Assembly (NCBI RefSeq): GCF_014191255.1
Contig: NZ_JACHWH010000003.1
Location: forward strand, 501,501 to 565,500
Length of the DNA stretch: 64,000 nucleotides
Reading direction: 5' to 3'
DNA from: Amycolatopsis bartoniae
GTDB taxonomy: Bacteria > Actinomycetota > Actinomycetes > Mycobacteriales > Pseudonocardiaceae
Below the pieces are notes generated by a model. It saw only the letters and a list, made by a program, of their open reading frames with translations. It was not told the origin of the DNA and ran no database searches. Position 1 is the first letter of the stretch, and each line of letters opens with the position of its first letter. Positions 8,547 to 15,780 of this stretch are shown here, piece after piece. A program made the translations under genes and the position numbers.

Positions 8547-9878
8547 TCACCAGTTGGTCAGCACGAGACTGTTGACCGCGAGCGCTGTCGCCGCCTGCGC
8601 GGCGAGCCACCAGCGCCGCGACGCGGCGGGCAGCAGCGCGCCCGCGGCCACCAGCCACACCGCGAACGGTAACCAGATCCGCTCGACCTCCGCCTTCGAC
8701 AGGCCCGACAGGTCCGAAGCGGCGACCGCGACGACGGCTCCGGCGACCACGGCGGCCAGCCCCGTCCGCGGCGCGCGTACCACCCGCAGCAGGCCCGGCC
8801 CCACCACCGGACCGGTGGCCAGCGCGAAGCACGCCAGGTTCGCCCACACCCAGTAGCCGTAGGGACGGACTGTAGCGATGCCCTGGTAGTAGCGTTCCAC
8901 GACCAGGTGATATCCGTCGAACCACCAGAACCCGGCGGCGGTGAAGCCCGCGACCACCGCCAGCGCGCCCGCCAGCGCCACGGCCAGCGCCGCCCACCGC
9001 CGCGTCACCAGGACCACCGCCAGCGCGATCGCGCCGACGAGCACGAGCCCGTAGGACAGGAAGATCCCGAAGCCCAGCACCAGGCCCGCCACCGCGGCCC
9101 AGGCCAGGCGCCCGGTGCAGCCGAGCGCGAGCAGCGCGATGCCGAGCGCGGTGACGCCGGTGAACAGCCCGTCGGCCGACACCCCGACCCACACCGCGCC
9201 GGGGAACAGCGCGAGGAACGGCAGGGCCGCGCGGGCCAGGTCGCGGCGGCCGAGCGCGGACAGCGTCACCGGCACGGCCACCGCGGCGAGCGCGCCGACG
9301 AGGATGCACGCGACGCCCGCCGCGGCGCCGCCGCCGAGCCCGAGGCGGTCCAGCCACACGAACACCAGCGTCGCGCCGGGCGGGTGGCCCGAGACGTGGG
9401 TGGTCCAGGAGCCGGGCCGGAAGTCGAGGATGCGGTCGCTGAACGTGTGCAGCATGACCCCGATATCGGTGATGCCGGGTACCTCGGACAGGTATTCGGC
9501 GCTCGTGGTGAGCCGTCCCGCGATGCCGGTCTGCCAGCCGTCGATCAGCGCCAGCGAGAAGGTCCACGCGACCGCGGAGCCGTAGGTCGCCGCGAGGGCG
9601 TGGCGCCAGGGCAGCCGTTCCGCGAACGCGGGGCCGTGCAGGACGACGGCGAGCGCGATGAACGCCGTGGTGACGGTGGCGGGCCCGGCGTGGGGGAGGA
9701 ACGTGCCGAGGATCGGCCATTCACCGAACCGCGGGTTCGCCCCGGCGAAGGCGGTGGGACCGAGCTGGCGGCCGGGGTTCCACCACAGGCAGCCGGCGAC
9801 CGCGGCCAGGACGAGCACGACGACAGCACCGCCGGCGAGGAGATCCCCGCGCCGGGCACGGGTGCGGACGGTGGTCAC
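8547..9878 (-). CDS. Polytopic membrane protein, GT-C glycosyltransferase-like
   Basis: 443 aa from ATG 9878 with about eleven hydrophobic segments. The first periplasmic loop (WWNPGRQLGPTAFAGANPRFGEW) and the early THVSGHPPGATLVFVWLDRLG segment, with acidic and His residues at a membrane edge, resemble the polyprenyl-phosphate-sugar-dependent GT-C enzymes of actinomycetes. No single signature proves this. It heads an operon with the two-component system (1-nt gap) and is divergent from the GT2 gene, so it probably acts with those transferases in assembling an envelope glycan. Transporter function is the alternative. Confidence 0.65.
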   Translation of the reverse strand: MTTVRTRARRGDLLAGGAVVVLVLAAVAGCLWWNPGRQLGPTAFAGANPRFGEWPILGTFLPHAGPATVTTAFIALAVVLHGPAFAERLPWRHALAATYGSAVAWTFSLALIDGWQTGIAGRLTTSAEYLSEVPGITDIGVMLHTFSDRILDFRPGSWTTHVSGHPPGATLVFVWLDRLGLGGGAAAGVACILVGALAAVAVPVTLSALGRRDLARAALPFLALFPGAVWVGVSADGLFTGVTALGIALLALGCTGRLAWAAVAGLVLGFGIFLSYGLVLVGAIALAVVLVTRRWAALAVALAGALAVVAGFTAAGFWWFDGYHLVVERYYQGIATVRPYGYWVWANLACFALATGPVVGPGLLRVVRAPRTGLAAVVAGAVVAVAASDLSGLSKAEVERIWLPFAVWLVAAGALLPAASRRWWLAAQAATALAVNSLVLTNW

Positions 9879-9931
9879 CGGGGCGACGGTAGTGCCGGGG
9901 CGCGACGGCGCGCCAGGGTCCGGGCGGAGCT

Positions 9932-9975
9932 GTCAGAAGTCCGTAAGACTTGGGTGTGCGTCATGAATCGGTAAG
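9932..9975. promoter_or_regulatory. Paired 16-bp direct repeats in the divergent promoter region
   Basis: Read on the minus strand, CTTACCGATTCATGAC (9960-9975) and CTTACGGACTTCTGAC (9932-9947) are direct repeats 28 bp apart with 12 of 16 positions equal. They lie between the GT-C-like/regulator/kinase operon (start 9878) and the GT2 operon (start 10014). A third copy occurs at 3653-3668. Direct repeats are the usual architecture for OmpR-type regulators, and such a regulator is encoded in the operon. The rest of 9879-10013 shows nothing else. Confidence 0.45.
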
Positions 9976-10013
9976 GAGGACAAGGGTTCTCGACCGGCCA
10001 CTGTGGATTTACG

Positions 10014-11099
10014 GTGACCGGCGTGAAGCCCGAACCCAGTGTCGACGTGATCCTGCCCTGTCTCGACGAGGCCGCCGCGCTGCCCGGTGTGCTCGCCCGC
10101 ATCCCCGAGGGGTACCGGGCGATCGTGGTGGACAACGGCTCGACGGACGGTTCACCCGCCATCGCCGCCGCCCACGGGGCGAAAGTGGCGCACGAGCCCC
10201 GCCGTGGCTACGGCGCCGCTGTCCACACCGGACTGGAGCTGGCGACGGCGGAAGTGGTGTGCGTGCTGGACGCGGACGGTTCCCTCGACGGGGCGGAGCT
10301 CCCCGCGCTGGTGGCGCAGGTCGCCCCGCGAACGCTCGTGGTGGGGGCACGGCGCCCGGTGCGGGGTGAGGCGCGGCCTCGGCGCGCTCGTGCCAGTGGC
10401 GGGGCGTGGGCGGTGCTGCCGCGCCGCCGGGGGCGGCCAGTGACCGACGGCGACCCGGTGCGCGCCGGAGACCGGGTGCCGTCGGTGACCGACCTTGCCC
10501 CGGTGCGGCGTGGGTTGTGGTCTCGGCCTGCCCGTGCGGGCGGCGGGGCGTGGGCGGTGCTGCCGCGCCGCCGGGAGCGGCGCGACACCAGCGGCGACCC
10601 GGTGCGGCGTGACATGCGGCCCTGGCCTGCCCGTGCGGGGAACGGCGCGCTGACGGCCTTGTTTCGCCGCGAGGGGCTGCCGGTGACTGACGGCGACCCG
10701 GTGCGTCGTGCTGTGCGGCCCCCTGCGGTGGCGGCTCTGTTGCGCCGCGAGGATCTGCCGGTGACTGACGGCCGCCCGGTGCGCCCTGGCGTGTGGCCTT
10801 GGCATGCCCGTGCGGGGAACCGTGTGCTGGCCGCCCTGCTGCGCCGTCGGGGGGTGGTGGTCACCGACATCGGGCCGGTGCGCGTCGGGCGGCGGGTGGA
10901 TCTGCTGGCGCTCGGGGTGCGCGACCGGGCGTTCGGCTACCCGCTGGAGGTGCTGCTGCGCGCCGGCGCGGCGGGCTGGCGGATCATCGAACTGCCCGTC
11001 TCCTACGGGCCCCGCGCCGCGGGCACGAAGAGCAAGGTGTCGGGCTCGGTGCGGGGCACCATGCGGGCGATCCGCGACATGGCGGGTGTGCTGCGGTGA
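10014..11099 (+). CDS. GT2 family glycosyltransferase with internal repeat expansion
   Basis: 361 aa from GTG 10014 (a second GTG at 10023 is possible). The N-terminal half is a standard DPM1-like GT-A fold: VILPCLDEAAALPGVL, VVDNGSTDGSP and the metal-binding LDADGS around residue 87. The C-terminal part (VTDIGPVRVGRRVDLLALGVRDRAFGYPLEVLLRAGAAGW) is also normal. Between them the segment that is normally a single ~33-residue stretch (WPWHARAGNRVLAALLRRRG) is present about six times in degraded form, adding ~140 residues rich in Arg and Pro. Removing the extra copies gives ~221 aa, close to the usual family length. The gene is coupled to the next by a GTGA overlap. Whether the enlarged enzyme is active is uncertain, although the frame is preserved throughout. 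Confidence 0.85.
   Translation: MTGVKPEPSVDVILPCLDEAAALPGVLARIPEGYRAIVVDNGSTDGSPAIAAAHGAKVAHEPRRGYGAAVHTGLELATAEVVCVLDADGSLDGAELPALVAQVAPRTLVVGARRPVRGEARPRRARASGGAWAVLPRRRGRPVTDGDPVRAGDRVPSVTDLAPVRRGLWSRPARAGGGAWAVLPRRRERRDTSGDPVRRDMRPWPARAGNGALTALFRREGLPVTDGDPVRRAVRPPAVAALLRREDLPVTDGRPVRPGVWPWHARAGNRVLAALLRRRGVVVTDIGPVRVGRRVDLLALGVRDRAFGYPLEVLLRAGAAGWRIIELPVSYGPRAAGTKSKVSGSVRGTMRAIRDMAGVLR
10356..10880 (+). repeat. In-frame 99-bp tandem repeat inside the GT2 gene
   Basis: The hexamer CCGGTG marks corresponding points at 10356, 10455, 10500, 10599, 10698, 10776 and 10875. Spacings are 99, 45, 99, 99, 78 and 99 bp, all multiples of three. Translated units follow the pattern W-PARAG-ALLRR-PVTDGDPVR. 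Two units are shortened (45 and 78 bp). The last unit is the native one. The expansion totals about 420 bp over a single-copy gene. Confidence 0.85.
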
Positions 11100-11758
11100 C
11101 GCGGATCGTGCTCGTGGTGGCCAAAGCCCCGGTGGCCGGACGCGTCAAGACGAGGCTCACCCCGGCGGTGACGCCGCACCAGGCCGCCGACATCGCCGCC
11201 GCCGCGCTGCTGGACACCCTGGCCACCGCACTGTCCACTCCGGACAGCCGCGTGCTGGTGGCCCTGCACGGCGATCCCACCGAGGGCGAGCGCGCCTCCG
11301 AATTGCACGCCATGTTGTCGCGCTGTGAGATCTTTCCGCAGCGCGGCGAGGACTTCCCGGCCCGGTTGGCCCACGCGCACGCGGACGTCGCCGCCCGGTA
11401 CCCCGGTGCGCCGGTCGTGCAGATCGGGATGGACACCCCGCAGGTCACGGCCGGGCTGCTGACCGACGCCTTCGCCGAGCTGGCGTCGTTCGACGCGGTG
11501 CTCGGCCCCGCCGTCGACGGTGGCTGGTGGTGTCTCGGCCTCAACGACCCGGCCGCCGCCGGGTGCCTCGCGACAGTAACGATGTCACGTGGTGACACCG
11601 GTTCCCGCACCCTCGGGGCCCTGCGTGCCCGGGGAAACCGCGTGGGAGCGCTGCCCATTCTGTCCGATGTGGACAACTGGGCCGATGCGCGAGCCTTGGC
11701 CGTGAGCGTACCCGGGTCGAGGTTCGCCGCCGCGGTCGCGGACGTGGTCGCGTGCTGA
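11096..11758 (+). CDS. TIGR04282/DUF2064 family glycosyltransferase-like protein
   Basis: 220 aa from GTG 11096, overlapping the GT2 stop. The opening IVLVVAKAPVAGRVKTRLTPAVTPHQAADIAAAALLDT is the hallmark of the DUF2064 (TIGR04282) nucleotidyl/glycosyltransferase-like family. VQIGMDTPQVTAGLLTDAF corresponds to the family's G-D-x-P motif in the nucleotide site, and AVLGPAVDGGWWCLGL to the D-G-G-Y/W element. Some relatives work in arsenosugar formation, but in actinomycetes this gene usually sits beside a GT2 and a methyltransferase, as here, with no link to arsenic. Activation or transfer of a sugar for the same glycan is the likeliest role. Confidence 0.85.
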   Translation: MTRIVLVVAKAPVAGRVKTRLTPAVTPHQAADIAAAALLDTLATALSTPDSRVLVALHGDPTEGERASELHAMLSRCEIFPQRGEDFPARLAHAHADVAARYPGAPVVQIGMDTPQVTAGLLTDAFAELASFDAVLGPAVDGGWWCLGLNDPAAAGCLATVTMSRGDTGSRTLGALRARGNRVGALPILSDVDNWADARALAVSVPGSRFAAAVADVVAC

Positions 11759-12378
11759 CCGGTTTCGAGCCGGGCCTGCTGGGCAGGCGGGTGTGCCTGG
11801 AGCTGGGTGACGGATCGCGGATCTCGTTGCCGGTCGACCGGTGGTGGGCGCCTTCGGACGGTGGGGACGAGCTGCTGCTGCGCAGGTGCACCGGACCGAC
11901 CGTCGACCTCGGCTGCGGCCCCGGCAGGCTCACGGCGGCGCTGACCGACCGCGGGATACCCGCGCTGGGGGTCGACATCTCGCCGGTCGCGGTGGCGCTC
12001 ACCCGCGGGCGCGGCGCCGCGGCGGTGTGCCGGAACCTGTTCGACCGCCTGCCCGGCGAGGGTCGCTGGCGGCACGCCCTGCTGGCCGACGGCAACATCG
12101 GCATCGGCGGTGATCCCGGCGCCCTGCTGCACCGGGTGGGCGAGCTGCTCGCGCCCGGTGGCACCGCGCTGGTCGAGGTGGAGCGCCCGGGCACCGGCCT
12201 GCGACGGGGCCACGTCCGCCTCACCGGCGACGGCCACCCGCCGGGGGAGTGGTTCGCGTGGGCGTGGCTGGGGGTGGAATCGCTGCGTGAGGTGGTGGGT
12301 GCAAGTGGTTTGGTACCGCGGTGGTTCGCGGAACGGGGCGGGCGTTGGTTCGCGGGGTTGGTGAAGGTGGCGGCTTGA
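11752..12378 (+). CDS. Class I SAM-dependent methyltransferase
   Basis: 208 aa from GTG 11752, overlapping the previous gene by 7 nt, so it closes a three-gene coupled operon. Motif I is VDLGCGPGRLTAAL (residues ~50-63), followed by an acidic residue after strand 2 (GVDISPVAV) and LLADGNIGIGGDPGALLHRV for motifs II/III. The N-terminal ~45 residues form a small cap. The fold is certain. The acceptor is not visible; the operon context suggests a sugar or lipid-linked intermediate made by the neighbouring transferases. Confidence 0.88.
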   Translation: MLTGFEPGLLGRRVCLELGDGSRISLPVDRWWAPSDGGDELLLRRCTGPTVDLGCGPGRLTAALTDRGIPALGVDISPVAVALTRGRGAAAVCRNLFDRLPGEGRWRHALLADGNIGIGGDPGALLHRVGELLAPGGTALVEVERPGTGLRRGHVRLTGDGHPPGEWFAWAWLGVESLREVVGASGLVPRWFAERGGRWFAGLVKVAA

Positions 12379-12414
12379 GCCAGCGGCGGGTGGCAGTGGG
12401 CTGGTGCCGTGGCT

Positions 12415-12885
12415 TCAGGAAGCCAGCGCGCTCTGGAAGATGCCGAAGTTCCCGGTCATCCAGCGCGTCGTCAGCTTGAGCCCGGCGATCCGCCAGCCGC
12501 TGGCGGTGCGCTCGAAGCGGTTCGTGTAGTACCCGTACACGGTCTGGTCGCTGTCGCCGGTGTTGTTCGGGAGGTGGTGGGTGGCCCGCAGGTAGGCGAC
12601 GCAGGTGGCGTGATCGTCGCCGTCGAAGGTGATGGCCAGGTTCGTGATCATGTGGTGCGTCGCCGTGAAGGACTCCATCCTCGGCGCGGTGCTCTGCACC
12701 CAGTCGTCGGCGTTCAGGCGCACGACGGGCTGACCGAAGCCCTCGCTGAAGTCGACTTCGACCTCGTCGGTGAAACAGCTGCGGAAGAGCTCCCAGTCGC
12801 GGGAGTCGGTCCCGGTGGCGTAGCGGAGCTGGACGTCGCTGATCTCGGCGCGGTCGTACAGGCGAGTTTCATGTGACACTGTCAT
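12415..12885 (-). CDS. SnoaL/NTF2-like domain protein
   Basis: 156 aa. ATG 12885 (MTVSHETRLYDRAEIS) is preferred to a start 36 nt upstream because the family begins with this helix and the upstream bases contain a regulator palindrome. The sequence follows the SnoaL_4 layout: DRAEISDVQLRYATGTDSRDWELFRSCFTDEVEVDFS, the THHMITNLAITFDGD strand pair, and GYYTNRFERTASGWRIAGLKL near the end. Such proteins are small cone-shaped hydrolases, isomerases or dehydratases; the substrate here is unknown. It is divergent from a TetR gene with only 50 nt between, implying local control. Confidence 0.85.
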   Translation of the reverse strand: MTVSHETRLYDRAEISDVQLRYATGTDSRDWELFRSCFTDEVEVDFSEGFGQPVVRLNADDWVQSTAPRMESFTATHHMITNLAITFDGDDHATCVAYLRATHHLPNNTGDSDQTVYGYYTNRFERTASGWRIAGLKLTTRWMTGNFGIFQSALAS

Positions 12886-12920
12886 GTGAACTACTGTTTC
12901 CCATTCAGCTGACGTTGTCA
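12874..12920. promoter_or_regulatory. Two TGAC-N3-GTCA palindromes, likely TetR operators
   Basis: TGACACTGTCA at 12874-12884 overlaps the start codon of the SnoaL-like gene. TGACGTTGTCA at 12910-12920 lies 16 bp before the TetR start. Both are perfect inverted repeats with a 3-bp centre, and their centres are 36 bp apart. Autoregulation and repression of the divergent gene by the adjacent TetR is the simplest reading. Confidence 0.55.
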
Positions 12921-12935
12921 AGTAAACTCGGCCGC

Positions 12936-13505
12936 GTGAAACGAACCGAGAGCGCAGCGGCCACGCGCCGGGCTCTCGTCCGTGCGGCGGCCGAGCTGCT
13001 CGACGAAGGCGGGCCCGGCGCCGTGACCCTCCGCGAGGTGGGAGCCCGGGCCGGCGTCTCGCGCGGCGCGCCCTACGGGCACTTCGAGAACAAGGACCAT
13101 CTGCTGACCCAGCTCGCCATCGACACGTGGAGCTCGCTGGCCGACGACGTGGCGCAGCTTCGCGCGGACCTCGCGGATGCTCCTCCCGAAACGCGGCTGG
13201 AGCGGGCGATCCTGGCGCTCATCGAGGTCGCCCGCCGCCGGCCGCACCGGTACGCGCTGATGTTCGGCACCCCGGCGGGCACCCCGGCGGCCGCCGAGGC
13301 CGCGACCCGCCTGGAGAACGAGTTCCTCACCCTGGTCACGGACGTGGTCGGCGAGCCGGACGCCTTTCGCTACGGCGCCTTGCTGATGTCGAGCGCACAC
13401 GGCATCGCGGGCATGGAACTCAGCGGCCACCTGGCGAAGGACCAGTGGCAGGTCAGCGTGGAAGAACTGGTTCGCACCCTGGTCGACGCCATCCGGCCGG
13501 GCTGA
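12936..13505 (+). CDS. TetR/AcrR family regulator
   Basis: 189 aa from GTG 12936 (VKRTESAAATRRALVRAAAELLDEGG). A longer frame would begin inside the divergent promoter. The N-terminal HTH is clear: GPGAVTLREVGARAGVSRGAPYGHFENKDHLLTQLA. The C-terminal ligand domain resembles the TetR_C_33/WHG-type group (LERAILALIEVARRRPHRYALMFGTP). It probably represses the divergent SnoaL-like gene through the two TGAC-N3-GTCA palindromes between them. It ends 3 nt before the convergent HEAT-repeat gene. Confidence 0.9.
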   Translation: MKRTESAAATRRALVRAAAELLDEGGPGAVTLREVGARAGVSRGAPYGHFENKDHLLTQLAIDTWSSLADDVAQLRADLADAPPETRLERAILALIEVARRRPHRYALMFGTPAGTPAAAEAATRLENEFLTLVTDVVGEPDAFRYGALLMSSAHGIAGMELSGHLAKDQWQVSVEELVRTLVDAIRPG

Positions 13506-13508
13506 AAA

Positions 13509-15725
13509 TCACTTCTTGAGGTGTCTTTGTGCGGCCTCTCGAAGTGCCCGGGAATTGCGGGGGTTGCCGGCCAAGTCACGCAAGAGCTGACGGCCCCGTT
13601 TTTGCTCGAGTTTCTTGGCCTCCAGTGCCGCTTCCAGGCGGAAAGTGTCCTTCTCGTGGCGGTCACAGGCGATTCTCGTCAGCGCGTCCACCGCGGATGT
13701 TCCGGTCAGGGAGAGGGCCGCGTCGATCCGGATTTGGCCCTGGTTGCGCTTGACCAAGCCCTTGAGCGCTGACTTCGCGCTCGACTGGTCGAATTTCGCG
13801 AGCGCCTGAGCGGCTTCCAGCCGAAGGGTTTCCGGGCGAGCGGTGGTGGACAGCTCGCGAAGCGAACCCATCGCTTCGCGGCCGGCTTCCTGCGCGGCGG
13901 CCAAGCGGTAGGGGAAGCTTGCCGTCGTCCTCGCAGCCAGCGCAGCCATCAGGCGCCGCCCCTGGCCCGGGTCGGCCGCGAGGACTTTCCGGGCCGCGGC
14001 CAAGGCCGTCTCGTCGTCGGCGGTGGCGGCGATCTCGCTGTAGAGGGCGAGCCGCCGGGGCTTGCCGAGCGCGGGACCGGCGAGATCGACGGCCTGGATC
14101 CGAAGCCTGCCTGGGGCGCGCCTGTTCCCGGCGAGCTTCGCGAGTGTCTCCGCGGCGAATTTCGGGTGCAGTGCGTGCGCCTTCTTCAGGAGGTCCAGCC
14201 GGCTGCTGTCCAAGGGAGCGCTTTCCGCGAGGGCGACGAGCAACCGCGCCCCGGTTTCCGGCTCGATCCTCCCGGCCTGCTGGGCGGCGCGGGCCCGGTG
14301 AGTCCGTGACACGTCCGTGGCTTGGGCGAGTTTCACCAGTGCGGTGACCGGTCCCTGGTGTTCGGTCACGATGTACGTCGCCGCGTCCAGCCGGATTTCC
14401 GCGGGCACGGACGCCGTGGCCGACAGCTGTTCCAGCGCGGGGATCGCCTTTGCGGGATCGATTTTTCCGATCAGGATCACCGCGCCGAACCGCGTGCCGC
14501 CGTCGACCACGGAATCGGGCGGCCAAGCGACGGCGTTCGCGATGCGTAGCGCTTCCCGTGCGTCGTGGGGCTTCAGCAGTTCCGCGACCCGGAGCCGGGT
14601 TGCCGCGGCGGCGGTGGCGGCGAACCGTTGGGCCGCCGCCACTCCCCGGGCGCGATCACGCGTCAGCAGCTCGGAGATCAACCGCAGCCTGGCCTCATCG
14701 GACAGACCTCGCCCGTGCTCGACGAGTTCGGCCATGACCCCGGGCCGGCCGCTGGCGATCGCGGCGTCCGCTCGCAGGTCGTGCATGTCGGGGGTGTTCG
14801 CGAGCTGCAGCAGCACCCGCACCCCCAGCGCGGGATCGAGGTCGGCGATCGCTCTCGCCACTTCGAACCGTTCCGGTGGGGGACCGCAGAGGTTGGCAGC
14901 CAGGATTTCGAGGCTTCCGCGGCCGCGGTCCGGAACGTGCTTCAGGAGCCAGGTGGTGGCCAGCAGCCTCCGCCGATCCGAGGTGCCAGGCAGGGGAAAC
15001 CGGACGATGGTTTCGAGTTCGGCGACGGCGTTCTCGGGATCGAGCTGGTGGAGCCAGCCGGCGGTGTTCGCCCAGTCCTGCTCGTCCAGCCGGTCGCCGG
15101 TGAGCGCCTCGCGCAGGAGCCGCGCGGTCCGTGGCCCCAGATCGCTGCCCGGCAGCAGGTTGCGCCGGACCAGCTCGAGGACGAAGTGGACGTTCGGGTC
15201 GCGGTACCGCTCGTGCAGCAACCGCGCCAGCTGTCGTTCCACGGCCGTCCGCGCGCCCGGCCACCAGAGGGCGGCGAGGAAGAGGTGCACTTCGGAGCCG
15301 GGCCAAGGCCACGTCGGTTGCGGCGCCAGGTACTTCCAGGTCCGCGGATCCCAGCGGCGGGGCCCGCGGGGATGCCGCCGCACGACCTGCCAGGCGGCGA
15401 GGTACGCCTCGACCTCCGGCCGGGCGAACCGGAAGTCCCCGGCGTACTCGACGATGATTCCACAGCCACCGAGCAACCGGCCGACGGTTTCGCGTCGCTG
15501 CGCCTCGTTCAGTTCGGGCGGCCAGGTGAACCGCTTCGCTCCGGCAGCGATGTCGACCATCGAGGTCGAGCTGCTGACGAACGCCCGGTGGTGCGCTGTT
15601 TCCGCCAGCAGTTCACGGGCACCGGACGGGTCGAGGTAATCGCTCTTGCTCATTTCCTCCACGGCAGCCTGGACGACTCGTTCCAGCTCGACGATTTCGG
15701 CGGGCGTTTCGTCGTGAGCTGTCAC
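13509..15725 (-). CDS. Large HEAT-repeat protein resembling a NACHT/STAND C-terminal half
   Basis: 738 aa from GTG 15725 (MTAHDETPAEIVELERVV). From ~residue 250 to the end it is a regular array of short alpha-helical HEAT/armadillo-like repeats (e.g. ALRIANAVAWPP, AIPALEQLSATASVPAEIRLDAA, RLLVALAESAP, ALKGLVKRNQGQIRIDAAL). Residues ~30-160 (LLAETAHHRAFVSSS, then GCGIIVEYAGDFRFARPEVEAYLAAWQVV) look like the winged-helix and helical segment that follows the NTPase in NACHT/STAND proteins. No P-loop or Walker B is present anywhere in the protein or the 55-bp gap upstream. It may be a signal-recognition or scaffold remnant that lost, or never had, its NTPase. No partner gene is adjacent. Confidence 0.7.
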   Translation of the reverse strand: MTAHDETPAEIVELERVVQAAVEEMSKSDYLDPSGARELLAETAHHRAFVSSSTSMVDIAAGAKRFTWPPELNEAQRRETVGRLLGGCGIIVEYAGDFRFARPEVEAYLAAWQVVRRHPRGPRRWDPRTWKYLAPQPTWPWPGSEVHLFLAALWWPGARTAVERQLARLLHERYRDPNVHFVLELVRRNLLPGSDLGPRTARLLREALTGDRLDEQDWANTAGWLHQLDPENAVAELETIVRFPLPGTSDRRRLLATTWLLKHVPDRGRGSLEILAANLCGPPPERFEVARAIADLDPALGVRVLLQLANTPDMHDLRADAAIASGRPGVMAELVEHGRGLSDEARLRLISELLTRDRARGVAAAQRFAATAAAATRLRVAELLKPHDAREALRIANAVAWPPDSVVDGGTRFGAVILIGKIDPAKAIPALEQLSATASVPAEIRLDAATYIVTEHQGPVTALVKLAQATDVSRTHRARAAQQAGRIEPETGARLLVALAESAPLDSSRLDLLKKAHALHPKFAAETLAKLAGNRRAPGRLRIQAVDLAGPALGKPRRLALYSEIAATADDETALAAARKVLAADPGQGRRLMAALAARTTASFPYRLAAAQEAGREAMGSLRELSTTARPETLRLEAAQALAKFDQSSAKSALKGLVKRNQGQIRIDAALSLTGTSAVDALTRIACDRHEKDTFRLEAALEAKKLEQKRGRQLLRDLAGNPRNSRALREAAQRHLKK

Positions 15726-15780
15726 GCCAGCAGAATAATTTCACGCCTCCCTCCTGCCCAGGACAAAAACATGACAACAC

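Noticed and set aside
10356..10880. The repeat inside the GT2 gene as a CRISPR or mobile-element signature
   Set aside because: Units are contiguous, coding and degenerate, with no spacers, terminal inverted repeats or transposase.
12421..12876. Plus-strand frame opposite the SnoaL-like gene
   Set aside because: No start signal and no family; the minus-strand protein fits SnoaL_4 throughout.
13509..15725. HEAT-repeat gene as a complete defence NTPase
   Set aside because: No Walker A or B motif in the protein, and only 55 bp lie upstream before the next gene.
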